From contig JAJYJS010000009.1 in the NCBI GenBank assembly GCA_021789215.1, positions 1 through 64,000 on the forward strand: a DNA stretch of 64,000 nucleotides, read 5' to 3'. Numbering within the stretch: position 1 is the first letter of the stretch; every line of letters starts with the position of its first letter. This stretch comes from Nitrospirota bacterium (GTDB lineage Bacteria > Nitrospirota > Thermodesulfovibrionia > Thermodesulfovibrionales > JdFR-88). Below the pieces are notes generated by a model, which had not been told where the DNA came from, did not search any database, and saw only the letters and a list, made by a program, of their open reading frames with translations. This document shows, one piece after another, positions 43,072 through 52,088 of the stretch. Made by a program: the position numbers and the translations under genes.

Positions 43072-45125
43072 TGCGCGTATCACTGGACTGGCTTTCAGAA
43101 TTCATCACCCTCGACAAACCGGCCGAAGAGATTGCCGACATCCTCACGATGGCCGGGCTGGAGGTCGAGGCCATTGAGCTTGCGGACGACGATTTGATAC
43201 TGGAGGTAAACGTAACCCCTAACAGGGGAGACTGCCTGAGCCTGCTCGGAATCGCGAGGGAACTTGCGGTTTTAACGGGCAAGCCCCTTAAAATGCTCCC
43301 GTGCGAGGTAAAGGGCGAAACGGAGCCCGGCAAGAAAATAGAGATACGCGATGAGACCCTTTGCAGAAGATACACCGGAAGGATAATAAAGAATATAAAA
43401 CCCGGCCCTTCCCCCCGGTGGCTTCAGAAGAGGCTGGAAAGCTACGGGATGAGGCCGATAAACAATATAGTGGATGTGACCAATTACGTTCTTGTGGAGC
43501 TGGGACATCCTCTCCACGCGTTTGACCTGAACACGCTCAAGGGCGACAGCATAATAATCGACACCGCGGACAAAATATACCAGAAGATAAAGACCCTGGA
43601 CGGCATCGAACGGAAGCTCCCCGAAGACGCACTCGTCATAGCGGACACCGAGGGGCCTGTGGCCGTTGCGGGCGTAATGGGCGGGGCGCTTACGGAAGTG
43701 GAGGAATCGACGACCTCCATTTTCCTTGAATCGGCATGGTTCAAACCCCAGAGCATCAGGAAGACATCAAAAGCGCTGGGCCTTGGCTCGGAATCCTCAT
43801 ACAGGTTTGAAAGGGGCACCGACCTGGAGATATTGCCCGTCGCGCTGGACAGGGCAACCTGCCTTCTACAAGAGCTTGCCGGAGGGGTGCCGTCCAAAAA
43901 ACTGGATGCCTATCCTGTAAAGTTCACGCCCGCAAGGATTGAGACCAGCCCCGGCAGGGTAAACCGTCTGCTGGGCACCGCCATAGAAAAGAAAAACATG
44001 ATATCGATACTGGACAGGCTCGGATTCAGCCCGGAGGAGAAGGCCTCCTCGATAATGGTGACTCCGCCTTCCTACCGCAATGATATCGAGCGCGAAGCCG
44101 ACATCGTGGAGGAGATCGCAAGGATATACGGCTATAACGGGATTCCAACGGCCCTGCCCTCTTCCAGCCTTTCCGCTGAAGGCATAGGCCCGATGCGGAA
44201 GTTCATGAGACAGGTAAAAAATGTCATCAGGGGGGCCGGCTTCGACGAGGCCATCAATTTCAGCTTCATGAGCCCCGATGCCCTGGATTTTCTGGAGCTT
44301 GCGCCGGGAGACATCAGGCGGAACGCCGTGCGGATATTGAACCCGCTGCGCAAGGAGGAATCTCTCCTGCGGACGACGATAATCATGTCACTGCTTGAGG
44401 ACCTGAAATACAATCTTTCAAGGGACATAAGAAGCATCAGGCTTTTCGAGGTGTCCAAGGTTTTTATCCGCGATGAAGGGGAAGACCTTCCCCGCGAGCC
44501 GCTCAAGCTGGGCGGGATATTCATGGCCCAGAAGACCTATCGTTTCTGGCAGAAAAACGGCGAGGATTTTTACATCGTCAAGGGTGTTGTCGAGGCCCTT
44601 CTGGATGAGTTCCGGATAACCGGGCGGTCTTTCGAGAAATGCCAGGAGCCGTTCCTTCATCCGGGGAAATCCGCGAAAATAGTCATCGGCGGAAAGGATG
44701 CCGGTTTTGTGGGCGTCCTGTCCCCGGTGCTGAAGGAGAAGCTCGACATTAAGGCAAGGGAAGACGTGCTGGTGTTCGAGCTGGATCTGTATATGGTGAT
44801 TGAGAACCTGCCCGCTGTGCCGGTCTATGGGCCTATACCCAAATTCCCCTATATGGAGCGGGATGTGGCGATTGTGGTCGAGGAATATCTGCGCGCGGCG
44901 GATATCTTAAAGCTCATCAGGGAATATCCGTCGGAATACATAGAAGACGCCGTAGTGTTCGATTTATACAAGGGCGGGAAGCTGGGCCCCGGTAAAAAGA
45001 GCCTTGCCTTCAACATCCGCTACAGGTCCGGGGGGAAAACGCTTACCGAAGAGGAAATCGACTCGATTCACAAAGGCGTCATCGCAAGCCTGCTTGAAAA
45101 AACCGGCGGATCCATCAGGCAATAG
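43071..45125 (+). CDS. pheT: Phenylalanyl-tRNA synthetase beta subunit lacking the OB-fold domain
   Basis: PheT carries editing and structural domains of the (alpha-beta)2 enzyme. At 684 residues it is about 110 shorter than the usual form. The N-terminal DWLSEFI...MAGLEVEAIE joins almost directly to EVNVTPNRGDCLSLLGIAREL, so the EMAP-II-like tRNA-binding OB fold normally between them is missing. B3/B4 (editing), B5, the core and the C-terminal anticodon-binding FDX-ACB domain are present. No frameshift is evident; this is a clean absence rather than a truncation. Confidence 0.94.
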   Translation: MRVSLDWLSEFITLDKPAEEIADILTMAGLEVEAIELADDDLILEVNVTPNRGDCLSLLGIARELAVLTGKPLKMLPCEVKGETEPGKKIEIRDETLCRRYTGRIIKNIKPGPSPRWLQKRLESYGMRPINNIVDVTNYVLVELGHPLHAFDLNTLKGDSIIIDTADKIYQKIKTLDGIERKLPEDALVIADTEGPVAVAGVMGGALTEVEESTTSIFLESAWFKPQSIRKTSKALGLGSESSYRFERGTDLEILPVALDRATCLLQELAGGVPSKKLDAYPVKFTPARIETSPGRVNRLLGTAIEKKNMISILDRLGFSPEEKASSIMVTPPSYRNDIEREADIVEEIARIYGYNGIPTALPSSSLSAEGIGPMRKFMRQVKNVIRGAGFDEAINFSFMSPDALDFLELAPGDIRRNAVRILNPLRKEESLLRTTIIMSLLEDLKYNLSRDIRSIRLFEVSKVFIRDEGEDLPREPLKLGGIFMAQKTYRFWQKNGEDFYIVKGVVEALLDEFRITGRSFEKCQEPFLHPGKSAKIVIGGKDAGFVGVLSPVLKEKLDIKAREDVLVFELDLYMVIENLPAVPVYGPIPKFPYMERDVAIVVEEYLRAADILKLIREYPSEYIEDAVVFDLYKGGKLGPGKKSLAFNIRYRSGGKTLTEEEIDSIHKGVIASLLEKTGGSIRQ

Positions 45126-45138
45126 CTTTTTTATCCGT

Positions 45139-45978
45139 CTAAAAACTAAACCCCACCCCAGCCTTGGCGCCGTACATGTCCGTTGTGCTGTCGGGTTCGA
45201 ACGCAGTATCAACGGGAATTCCGTTTTTTGTGAGCACTACGTCGGGGCTTTTCCCAATGGCCCAGTGCTGGTAATAGGGAGTGAGGAACAGGAAGCCCCT
45301 TATGTTGCCGCTGCTTCGGGCCATGTACGTAACAGGCAGCTCGACCCTGTAACCAGGCTTTGAACCCAGATTAAAAGCGGCTTTGTCCACTGTGCCTGCC
45401 ACATTGGTTTCCATTCTCATATCAAATGGCGTCTGCACTGCGGCATCAACGCCCAAAGAGACATTCTCAAAGAAGGCCGTGCAGGCAACGCCAAACGCTC
45501 CGTAAGGCCAAGTGTATGATTCCCGGTAATCGGGAAGCACGTCATCCCCCCTTTCCCAGTCCCTGTAGCCGATTCCGGCGTACGGGGCGACCTCAACGGC
45601 CCTGTTTTCAATGAGCTTGTATCCAAGGTCGGCCTCGTACCTGTAAAATGTCTCCCACGTCCGCATCCTCATGGGCGTGCCGTCCTGAAGCGCTCCGTTA
45701 TAAGTGGCATTGCTGGAACCGGAGAACTCAAACAGCCCCTTCATAAAGAAGTATGTGTTTTCGTACTTTATCGAGGCGTTTGCGCCATTAAGCCATCCCG
45801 TGTCCCTGTCTATGACGGCCCCTTTGTTTTTTTCCTTGTAGTCGAGCCAGCCGCCGTCATATCCAAGCATCACTGTAAAAATACCGTTTCCAGGATAAAC
45901 AGGATTCCGTGCCAGGACCGGATTTGCAAATACGAGAAGCGCGCCTGAAAACAGAAACATCATTTTGATTACATTCAT
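45139..45978 (-). CDS. Outer-membrane beta-barrel protein, unknown function
   Basis: The 279-residue precursor has a signal peptide (1 to about 24, ending PVLA) and amphipathic strands rich in Tyr and Trp, with a C-terminal GAKAGVGFSF ending in Phe as required for insertion by BamA. No specific family was recognised. A GGGAG site precedes the ATG. It is convergent with pheT with a 13-bp gap, and sits downstream of dtd on the same strand after about 80 bp. Confidence 0.7.
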   Translation of the reverse strand: MNVIKMMFLFSGALLVFANPVLARNPVYPGNGIFTVMLGYDGGWLDYKEKNKGAVIDRDTGWLNGANASIKYENTYFFMKGLFEFSGSSNATYNGALQDGTPMRMRTWETFYRYEADLGYKLIENRAVEVAPYAGIGYRDWERGDDVLPDYRESYTWPYGAFGVACTAFFENVSLGVDAAVQTPFDMRMETNVAGTVDKAAFNLGSKPGYRVELPVTYMARSSGNIRGFLFLTPYYQHWAIGKSPDVVLTKNGIPVDTAFEPDSTTDMYGAKAGVGFSF

Positions 45979-46057
45979 GAAGGAACTCCCACTTCCAGTC
46001 TATTATTTGCGTCCTGTCATTTTTATCGCCGCAATCCGGAAAAAACTTTAATCACTT

Positions 46058-46501
46058 TCATTTCCCGGATTCGAGCAGGATGGTAACAGGCCCGTCATTC
46101 ACAAGGGATATCTTCATATCCGCCCCGAACACACCTTTTTTCACTTCCAGGCCGGAGCCCTCAAGACGCAATATGAAATGCCTGTAAAGAGACCTGGCCT
46201 TGCCTGGCTCCTCGGCCTTTTCGAAAGACGGCCTGTTGCCTTTTCCCGTATCGGCTGCAAGGGTGAACTGCGAGACAACCAGCACACCGCCTTTGATATC
46301 GGAAACGGAAAGGTTCATCCTGCCTTTGGGCTCCTCGAATACCCTGAGCTTTGATACCTTGGCGGCCAGGTAGTCCGCGCCGGCTTCCGAATCGCCTTTT
46401 TCCACGCCGAGGAAGACAAGGAGCCCCCGGCCTATTGAAGACACGGGCTTGCCCGCCGCAAAGACTGACGCTCCGTCAACCCTCTGGACAAGCGCTTTCA
46501 T
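46058..46501 (-). CDS. dtd: D-aminoacyl-tRNA deacylase
   Basis: DTD removes D-amino acids (and Gly from tRNA-Ala) from mischarged tRNA. The 147-residue sequence has the two catalytic motifs SQFTLAAD and NDGPVTI and the family start MKALVQRVDGASV. The ATG at 46501 is preferred to a TTG one codon upstream. It follows cheY by 11 bases and may be carried in the chemosensory transcript. Confidence 0.94.
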   Translation of the reverse strand: MKALVQRVDGASVFAAGKPVSSIGRGLLVFLGVEKGDSEAGADYLAAKVSKLRVFEEPKGRMNLSVSDIKGGVLVVSQFTLAADTGKGNRPSFEKAEEPGKARSLYRHFILRLEGSGLEVKKGVFGADMKISLVNDGPVTILLESGK

Positions 46502-46512
46502 CAAAACGCTTT

Positions 46513-46881
46513 TTATTTGCTTAAAAAATCGCCAACAAGCTTTACGAGCTGCTGGGTCTGGACGGGTTTTGTGAGATAGGCATTGGCGCCGATGGAAAGT
46601 GCCCTCTTCTTGTCTTCCTCGGCCCCCTCAGTGGTAATCATGATTATGGGGATTTCCTTGTAAGCAGGGTTGCCCCTTACGAGGCTCACAAGCTTCAGCC
46701 CGTCCATCACGGGCATGTTTATGTCGGCAAGGATGAGGTCCACGCCGTTTGAAGAAAGCTTCTTCAGCGCGTCAACTCCGTCTGTGGCCTCTATCACTTT
46801 GGAAGCGGGCACACGGCGCATGGCGAAGCTTATGAGCTGTCTCATCGTAGGGGAATCTTCAACTACCAGGATATTGGGCAT
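46513..46881 (-). CDS. CheY-like single-domain response regulator
   Basis: The 122-residue protein is a bare receiver domain: acidic pair E8/D9, phospho-acceptor Asp in LILADINMPVMDG, Thr in IMITTEG and Lys in YLTKPVQ. It is the likely phosphorylation target of the chemosensory system encoded upstream, either as output or as a phosphate sink. No output domain is attached. Confidence 0.9.
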   Translation of the reverse strand: MPNILVVEDSPTMRQLISFAMRRVPASKVIEATDGVDALKKLSSNGVDLILADINMPVMDGLKLVSLVRGNPAYKEIPIIMITTEGAEEDKKRALSIGANAYLTKPVQTQQLVKLVGDFLSK

Positions 46882-46887
46882 CCGCCT

Positions 46888-47703
46888 CTATCTCCTGGGC
46901 TTGTCCTTGAGCAGGTCGAGAAAACCCTGTATCGTGGAAAGCTTTCTCTCGGACTGCGTGTAAAGCTTGGATGAAAAAATAGCTGTCGCCGCATGCCCCG
47001 CGAGCAGATTGAAAAGCTCGTAATCGACATGGGAAAAGCTCCGCTTCTGCACAAGGAGCGAATATATGGCGATAACGCCTATCACGTGCTCTTTTATCTT
47101 GAGCGGGATGCACACTATCGGCTCATCCGGTTTCCTGGAGGACGCCTCAATGTTTTCAGAGAAATAGCTGTCCCCCTCCTTTGCCACTTTCCCTATAAGC
47201 CCTTCCCCGATGACGACCCGCGGCAATTCGGAAGCGGAGATGCCCTCAGCGGCAACAGCCTCAAGCTCGTTCGTCTTTTCATCGACAAGATACAGGCCGA
47301 AGCATTCGGCCCCGATGAGATTTATCACTATTTCCAGCACGATCCTCAGCACCTCGGAGAAATCGAGCGTCGAATGGAGCTGGTAACTGGCCACATAGAG
47401 GTTTGCAAGGTTGTTGTTTTCCTCCTCAACCTCCAGGTATTTGGAGGCAAAATCCTTGTTCTCCTCCTCAACCTGCATAAACCTTTCCTTAAGGGACTTG
47501 AGCTCGTCCTCCAGAAGTTTTATGCGGTTTGCATAAACCCCGGCGCGGGCCTCCTCGCCGCCCCTGGCAAGCATCTCCTCAACTTCTGCAAGCTTGAAGC
47601 GCAGGCGTTCGTTCTCGCGGAGGATGTCTTTGGTGAATTCCTCGCCTTTCTTGAATACCTGGAGAAATTCGTCAGCCTTCTTTATGATGCTGCCTTCTTC
47701 CAT
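46888..47703 (-). CDS. Coiled-coil and GAF-domain protein
   Basis: The 271-residue soluble protein has an N-terminal coiled coil (about 20-100, heptads with ENERLRFKLAEVEEML and EENKDFASKYLEVEEENNNLA) and a GAF domain (about 110-250: LVDEKTNELEAVAAEG, GLIGKVAKEGDSYF, IPLKIKEHVIGVIAIYS). No catalytic output domain follows. It lies between cheB and cheY and could pass a cytosolic ligand signal to the array; the ligand is unknown. Confidence 0.8.
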   Translation of the reverse strand: MEEGSIIKKADEFLQVFKKGEEFTKDILRENERLRFKLAEVEEMLARGGEEARAGVYANRIKLLEDELKSLKERFMQVEEENKDFASKYLEVEEENNNLANLYVASYQLHSTLDFSEVLRIVLEIVINLIGAECFGLYLVDEKTNELEAVAAEGISASELPRVVIGEGLIGKVAKEGDSYFSENIEASSRKPDEPIVCIPLKIKEHVIGVIAIYSLLVQKRSFSHVDYELFNLLAGHAATAIFSSKLYTQSERKLSTIQGFLDLLKDKPRR

Positions 47704-47704
47704 T

Positions 47705-48751
47705 TCACCTTCCAGTCTTTGCTATCCTGATCATCTCGGGCGGTATATCGGTTAAAGGAAGCACTTTCATGGCCGCTCCGGCCTTTATGGCCTCCTGCGG
47801 CATCCCGAAGACAACCGCGGTCTCCCTCGATTCCGCTATAGTATAACCGCCTTTCGATTTTATTTCCAACATGCCCTGCCTGCCGTCACTGCCCATTCCG
47901 GTAAGCAAAACTCCTATTGAACGCTCCCCGCACACTTCCGCAACAGAGGCCATCATTATATCCACCGAGGGGGTGTACCTGTCCTCCTTCGAGGCGTCCT
48001 TCAGAAAGATCTTCGTTTTTCCGGCCCTCTTTTTCAGGACCAGATGGCAGGCCCCCGGGCAGATAAAGGCGCGGCCAGGTTCTATTACGTCCCCCCCTTC
48101 CGCCTCCTTTATGCTGATGTTAGAGAGCTTGTTAAGCCTTTCGGCAAGCGGTCCGGTAAACCCCTTTGGCATGTGCTGGCTTATCACTATGCCCGCAGGA
48201 AAATCCTCCGGCATCCTCGTGAGTATTATCTGGAGCGCGGCCGGCCCTCCCGTCGACGAGCCTATCGCCACGACGTCAACGGTGTTTTCCGCAACCGGGA
48301 CCGGCTTTTCGATGGCCGGTTCCAGCAGGCGGATGTTCTTGCTCAGCACCTCCATATTGAGCCCGCGCACTGCGTTCACCTTCTGTTTGAGGTCCTTTTC
48401 TATGCCTTTCAGGTCTACCGATGCCCTTTTTGAGGGCTTGTTTATGAAATCGATTGCCCCCAGTTCGAGCGCCTTGAAAACCGTTTTGGTATCGGAGTAT
48501 GAGCTGACTATTATCACGGCCGTCGGCTTCTGTATCATTATCCACCGGAGAAAACTGAACCCGTCCATCTCCGGCATTTCCAGGTCGAGCGTAATGAGGT
48601 CCGGCTTCAGCCGCATCGTCTTTGCGATTGCGTCTATGCCATTGCCGGCAAGGCCGATGACCTCCACGCCCGGACACTCTTCGAGTATCCTCCTGATCGT
48701 CTGGCGGCTGAATGCGGAATCGTCAACAACAAGCGCCCTGAGAGTTTTCAT
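47705..48751 (-). CDS. cheB: Chemoreceptor methylesterase CheB
   Basis: CheB demethylates or deamidates receptor glutamates. The 348-residue protein has a receiver domain (phospho-acceptor Asp in LDLEMPEMDG) and a methylesterase domain with the triad in IGSSTGGP (Ser), ISQHMPKGFT (His) and LLTGMGSDG (Asp). The ATG at 48751 overlaps the cheR stop (ATGA); a GTG four codons upstream is a weaker option. Confidence 0.94.
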   Translation of the reverse strand: MKTLRALVVDDSAFSRQTIRRILEECPGVEVIGLAGNGIDAIAKTMRLKPDLITLDLEMPEMDGFSFLRWIMIQKPTAVIIVSSYSDTKTVFKALELGAIDFINKPSKRASVDLKGIEKDLKQKVNAVRGLNMEVLSKNIRLLEPAIEKPVPVAENTVDVVAIGSSTGGPAALQIILTRMPEDFPAGIVISQHMPKGFTGPLAERLNKLSNISIKEAEGGDVIEPGRAFICPGACHLVLKKRAGKTKIFLKDASKEDRYTPSVDIMMASVAEVCGERSIGVLLTGMGSDGRQGMLEIKSKGGYTIAESRETAVVFGMPQEAIKAGAAMKVLPLTDIPPEMIRIAKTGR

Positions 48752-49647
48752 TTGTCGCTCCACATGAACCCGGCGGGCGGGCGTGCCGTCGCGCCCTTCC
48801 CGTCCGGCTTCTGGTATCCGATGTCGTTTTTAAGGTGTTTAAGCGTGAACGCCGTCGATATGTTTATCAGGGATTCGGCGTGGCCCAGCATGAGATAGCC
48901 CAGGTCTGAAAGCCTGGTGTAAAAATTTTCGATGACTTTTTTCCTGGATTCGGGATCGAAGTAAATTAGCACATTCCGGCAGAAGATTATGTCCACGGTG
49001 CCAACGAACCGGACCTTCAGCGGGTCCATAAGGTTTATGCAGCTGAAGTCGACAAAGCGCCTGACGGAGTCCTTAATCCTGTAAAGGCCATCGCCCTCCG
49101 CCTCGAAATATTTCTTAATGTAGTAATCCTCCGTGGTCCTGAAAGAGTTTTTCCTGTAAACACCCTTTCTGGCCGTCTGCAACACCCGCTGATTTATGTC
49201 GCTTGCCACTATAACCACGTCCCAGCCCTTTTCCGGAAGGCCCTTTTCCATGGCAAGCATAGCCAGAGTGTACGGCTCTTCTCCCGATGAGCACCCCGCG
49301 GACCATATCCTCAATTTCCTGTCTTTCCTGAGACCCGTGAACTCTTCAAGCAACTCGTCGGAAAAGGCCTTTAATTGCGCCTGCTCCCGGAAGAAATAGG
49401 TCTCGTTTACGGTCAGGTTGTCCATGACCGCCGCAAGCTCCTCGCCCCTGTTCCTGCCGTAGAGCAACAGCCGGTAGTAATCCCTGAAGTTGTCGAGGTG
49501 ATGGGCCTCTATACGCCTGGAAAGCCTCTTCTCAAGGAGGAACCGGGAGGAGTCATCGAAATAGATGCCGCAGTAGTCCTTTATCAGATCCCTTAAAAGC
49601 CTGAACTCCTCTTCGGGCAGCTTTATTATTTTTTCGTTTTCAAACAT
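48748..49647 (-). CDS. cheR: Chemoreceptor methyltransferase CheR
   Basis: CheR methylates receptor glutamates using SAM. The 299-residue protein has an N-terminal helical domain with NETYFFRE, then the SAM motif WSAGCSSGEEPYTLAM, ASDINQRVL and IIFCRNVLIYFD. It is coupled to cheB downstream and overlaps the HEAT-repeat gene by eight bases. Confidence 0.94.
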   Translation of the reverse strand: MFENEKIIKLPEEEFRLLRDLIKDYCGIYFDDSSRFLLEKRLSRRIEAHHLDNFRDYYRLLLYGRNRGEELAAVMDNLTVNETYFFREQAQLKAFSDELLEEFTGLRKDRKLRIWSAGCSSGEEPYTLAMLAMEKGLPEKGWDVVIVASDINQRVLQTARKGVYRKNSFRTTEDYYIKKYFEAEGDGLYRIKDSVRRFVDFSCINLMDPLKVRFVGTVDIIFCRNVLIYFDPESRKKVIENFYTRLSDLGYLMLGHAESLINISTAFTLKHLKNDIGYQKPDGKGATARPPAGFMWSDK

Positions 49648-51643
49648 TTCCGGTTTTCAGAAGACCTTCAAGCGCCTTCCTCACGACAGGGTCGTCTTCT
49701 GTGTCAAGGAGGGATTCAAGCTCCCCTGCGGAATAGTCCTGTCCCGCAAGCACCTCGACGGCGGCCATCCTTGTCGCCCAGTCCGGGTCTTTTACAAAGC
49801 GGAGGGCGCAATCCTTCACATCCCTGAACCCTGCGAGGGCCTTCAGGGCCGTCCTCCTGATTTCGAGGTCGTCTGATGAAAGCATGCTCAGGAGGGCCTC
49901 CCTTGCCGCGTCCCCACCGATCCTGCCCAGGGCGTTCATCGCCGCGGTAATCACAAAGCCGTTCTTGTCATAGAGGAGCCGGACAAGACAGTGCACCGCT
50001 TCCTTCTTCCCCAGAGCGCCCAATGCCTTTGCCGAAACGGCCCTGACTATGTCCTCAGGGTCGCCGGAGAGGATGCACAGCGGCTCGAAAGCGGCATCGC
50101 TTCCGGAGGAACCCAGCGAGATTGCGGCAGACGCCCTGATATCCGGATTCTCGTCGGCAAGCGCAAGTATCAGATATCTTATCGACTCCGGTGTTTTCAG
50201 GGCGGACAGGGAAGCTATTACCGCCTTCCTGACCTCAATATTTTCGTCCTTCATCGCGAAGCCAAGCCCCGGAATGGCCTGTTTTGCCCCGATTTTTCCT
50301 ATCAGGTATGCCGTGTTCTTCCTTATAACGGCCTGCTTGCTTTCCAGGCCTTTTAGTATCCCCGGAAGATCGAGCCCTTCCTTGAGCTTGGCCAGGGAAT
50401 CGACCGCGGCCTCCTGGACATCGGCATACATGTCGTTCAAAAGCCCCCTGATATGCGGTATGCCCCTCGAGTCCCCAATCGCGGCAAGTCCGCGGCAGGC
50501 AATCGCCCTGACGTGGCCGTCCTCATCTTTAAGCAGCTTTAGAAAAGCATCGTAATAAAGCGGGCTGGCCGCACTGGCCGCCACGCTGGCCACAAATCTC
50601 CTTATATGCGGGTTGTCCCTTTCGAAAAGGGGCAGAAGGATTTCAGGTTTCGCCCTGCTTATGCAGACGAGCGCCTTGCCCGCATCGGCGGTAAAATCGC
50701 TTTCGAATGACAGCTCCAGCAGGCTTTCGACCGCCCTTTCGTCCTTGAGAAAGCCAAGCAGCAGGATTGCCGATATCTTCACTTCGGCCTTTATGCTGTG
50801 GGCGTGCCCGGTCAGCACCTGCACGGCCTCTTCGCCGTAACTGCTCCGTATGGCCCCCGCGATAAGGTCGGAGGGCGTGCCCCTGCGATGGATGCGCTCT
50901 ATTGACTTGAGCGCCTGCTCCTGTATCGTTTTTGAGGGGTCTTCCAGAAAAGGCGCGATGAGCCTTGCAGTCTCTCCGTCTCCAAGGGCCCCAAGCGCCT
51001 TCAGGGCAGGCTCCCTGAGCGCCTTCCTGTCAAGCGCCGCAAGAAGAGACGGAATGGCCCTTTTGTCCCCTATCCTGCCAAGTGCGTCCGCCGCCGGATA
51101 GGCCGTCCACAGGTCTCCGTTTTCAAGGATGTTCATCAGCGCGTCAACCACCGAAGGCTCTCCCATTGCGCCCAGGTGCTCCACAGCCGAGGCCCTTACG
51201 TTTTCGTCCTCGTCCTCCAGCGCTTCGAGCATTACAGGCAGGCTCCTGCGGTCCCTGAATTCCCCAAGCACGTCTATGATGAACTTCCTTACGTCCGTGT
51301 TCGCGGTTTTAAACGCGTTCACCAGGTAAGGAGTGGCCAGCCTGTTCAGGCGGGAGAGCATTTCTATGGAGGCGTTCCTGGCGCCCGCATTGTCTTCGAT
51401 GTACAAAAGGCCGATAAGCCCGCCGGCGTATTCCTCAAGGCTGAATTCATCGATAAGGAGGTCCTCGGCCGTCTTTCTTACACGCCAGCTCTGGTCAGTC
51501 AGGGCAACCAGGAGCGCTTCTGCACACTTTTTCCTCAGGTCCTTGTCATGGGAGCCGGTAAAAAAACCTTTAAGCGACAGGACAGCGGCACGCCTTATCT
51601 CGATGTCCGGATGCTTCAGATCTTTGTGCACTGCTTCAAGCAT
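49640..51643 (-). CDS. HEAT-repeat protein in the chemosensory operon
   Basis: The 667-residue protein is built almost entirely of about 18-20 HEAT/PBS-lyase-type helical repeats (recurring patterns such as DEDENVRASAVEHLGAMGE and DENPDIRASAAISLGSSGS). There is no signal peptide or enzyme motif. Such solenoids bind partners; CpcE-like HEAT proteins occur in some chemosensory clusters, for instance Myxococcus Che7. The ATG at 51643 overlaps the cheW stop by eight bases and has an AGAAGG site; the open frame upstream overlaps cheW and is unlikely to be used. Confidence 0.85.
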   Translation of the reverse strand: MLEAVHKDLKHPDIEIRRAAVLSLKGFFTGSHDKDLRKKCAEALLVALTDQSWRVRKTAEDLLIDEFSLEEYAGGLIGLLYIEDNAGARNASIEMLSRLNRLATPYLVNAFKTANTDVRKFIIDVLGEFRDRRSLPVMLEALEDEDENVRASAVEHLGAMGEPSVVDALMNILENGDLWTAYPAADALGRIGDKRAIPSLLAALDRKALREPALKALGALGDGETARLIAPFLEDPSKTIQEQALKSIERIHRRGTPSDLIAGAIRSSYGEEAVQVLTGHAHSIKAEVKISAILLLGFLKDERAVESLLELSFESDFTADAGKALVCISRAKPEILLPLFERDNPHIRRFVASVAASAASPLYYDAFLKLLKDEDGHVRAIACRGLAAIGDSRGIPHIRGLLNDMYADVQEAAVDSLAKLKEGLDLPGILKGLESKQAVIRKNTAYLIGKIGAKQAIPGLGFAMKDENIEVRKAVIASLSALKTPESIRYLILALADENPDIRASAAISLGSSGSDAAFEPLCILSGDPEDIVRAVSAKALGALGKKEAVHCLVRLLYDKNGFVITAAMNALGRIGGDAAREALLSMLSSDDLEIRRTALKALAGFRDVKDCALRFVKDPDWATRMAAVEVLAGQDYSAGELESLLDTEDDPVVRKALEGLLKTGNV

Positions 51644-52088
51644 CGCCTTCTCCGGCAATAAGGAGCAGCTTTTCTTCCGATGCCAGGACACGGCCCATAT
51701 CAAGCAGTATCGCCACCTCGTTTTTCGTCTTTGCGAGCCCTTTCAGGTATTCCATATGCAGGCCCTTGAAAACAGCAGGCGGAGGAAATATTTCCTTCTC
51801 GCTGAACCCCTTGATTTCGAACACCTCGTCAACAATGAGGCCCACCCTTTCCCTGCCGTTTTTCACTATTATGATGCGCTCCTTTTGGGGCTCGGGGGCG
51901 ATGCCGAACCTTTTTCTCATATCCATGACGGGTATTACCGCCCCCCTTAGTGTTATAACCCCGGCAATATAACCGGGCATCTCGGGAAGACGGTTCACTT
52001 TGATGGAATCAAGAATCTCGACTACCTGGCCGATCCCGATGCCGAACAGTTCGCGGCCAGCCCTGAAAATGATATACTTATCGCTCAA
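51636..52088 (-). CDS. cheW: CheW coupling protein (first copy)
   Basis: CheW links receptors to the kinase CheA. The 150-residue single-domain protein has the CheW core: FRAGRELFGIGIGQVVEIL, LPEMPGYIAGVITLRGAVIPVMDMRKRFG and VGLIVDEVFEIKGF. The start is a TTG in a TTGA overlap with the upstream chemoreceptor stop; no ATG or GTG is available before the conserved core. Confidence 0.9.
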   Translation of the reverse strand: MSDKYIIFRAGRELFGIGIGQVVEILDSIKVNRLPEMPGYIAGVITLRGAVIPVMDMRKRFGIAPEPQKERIIIVKNGRERVGLIVDEVFEIKGFSEKEIFPPPAVFKGLHMEYLKGLAKTKNEVAILLDMGRVLASEEKLLLIAGEGDA

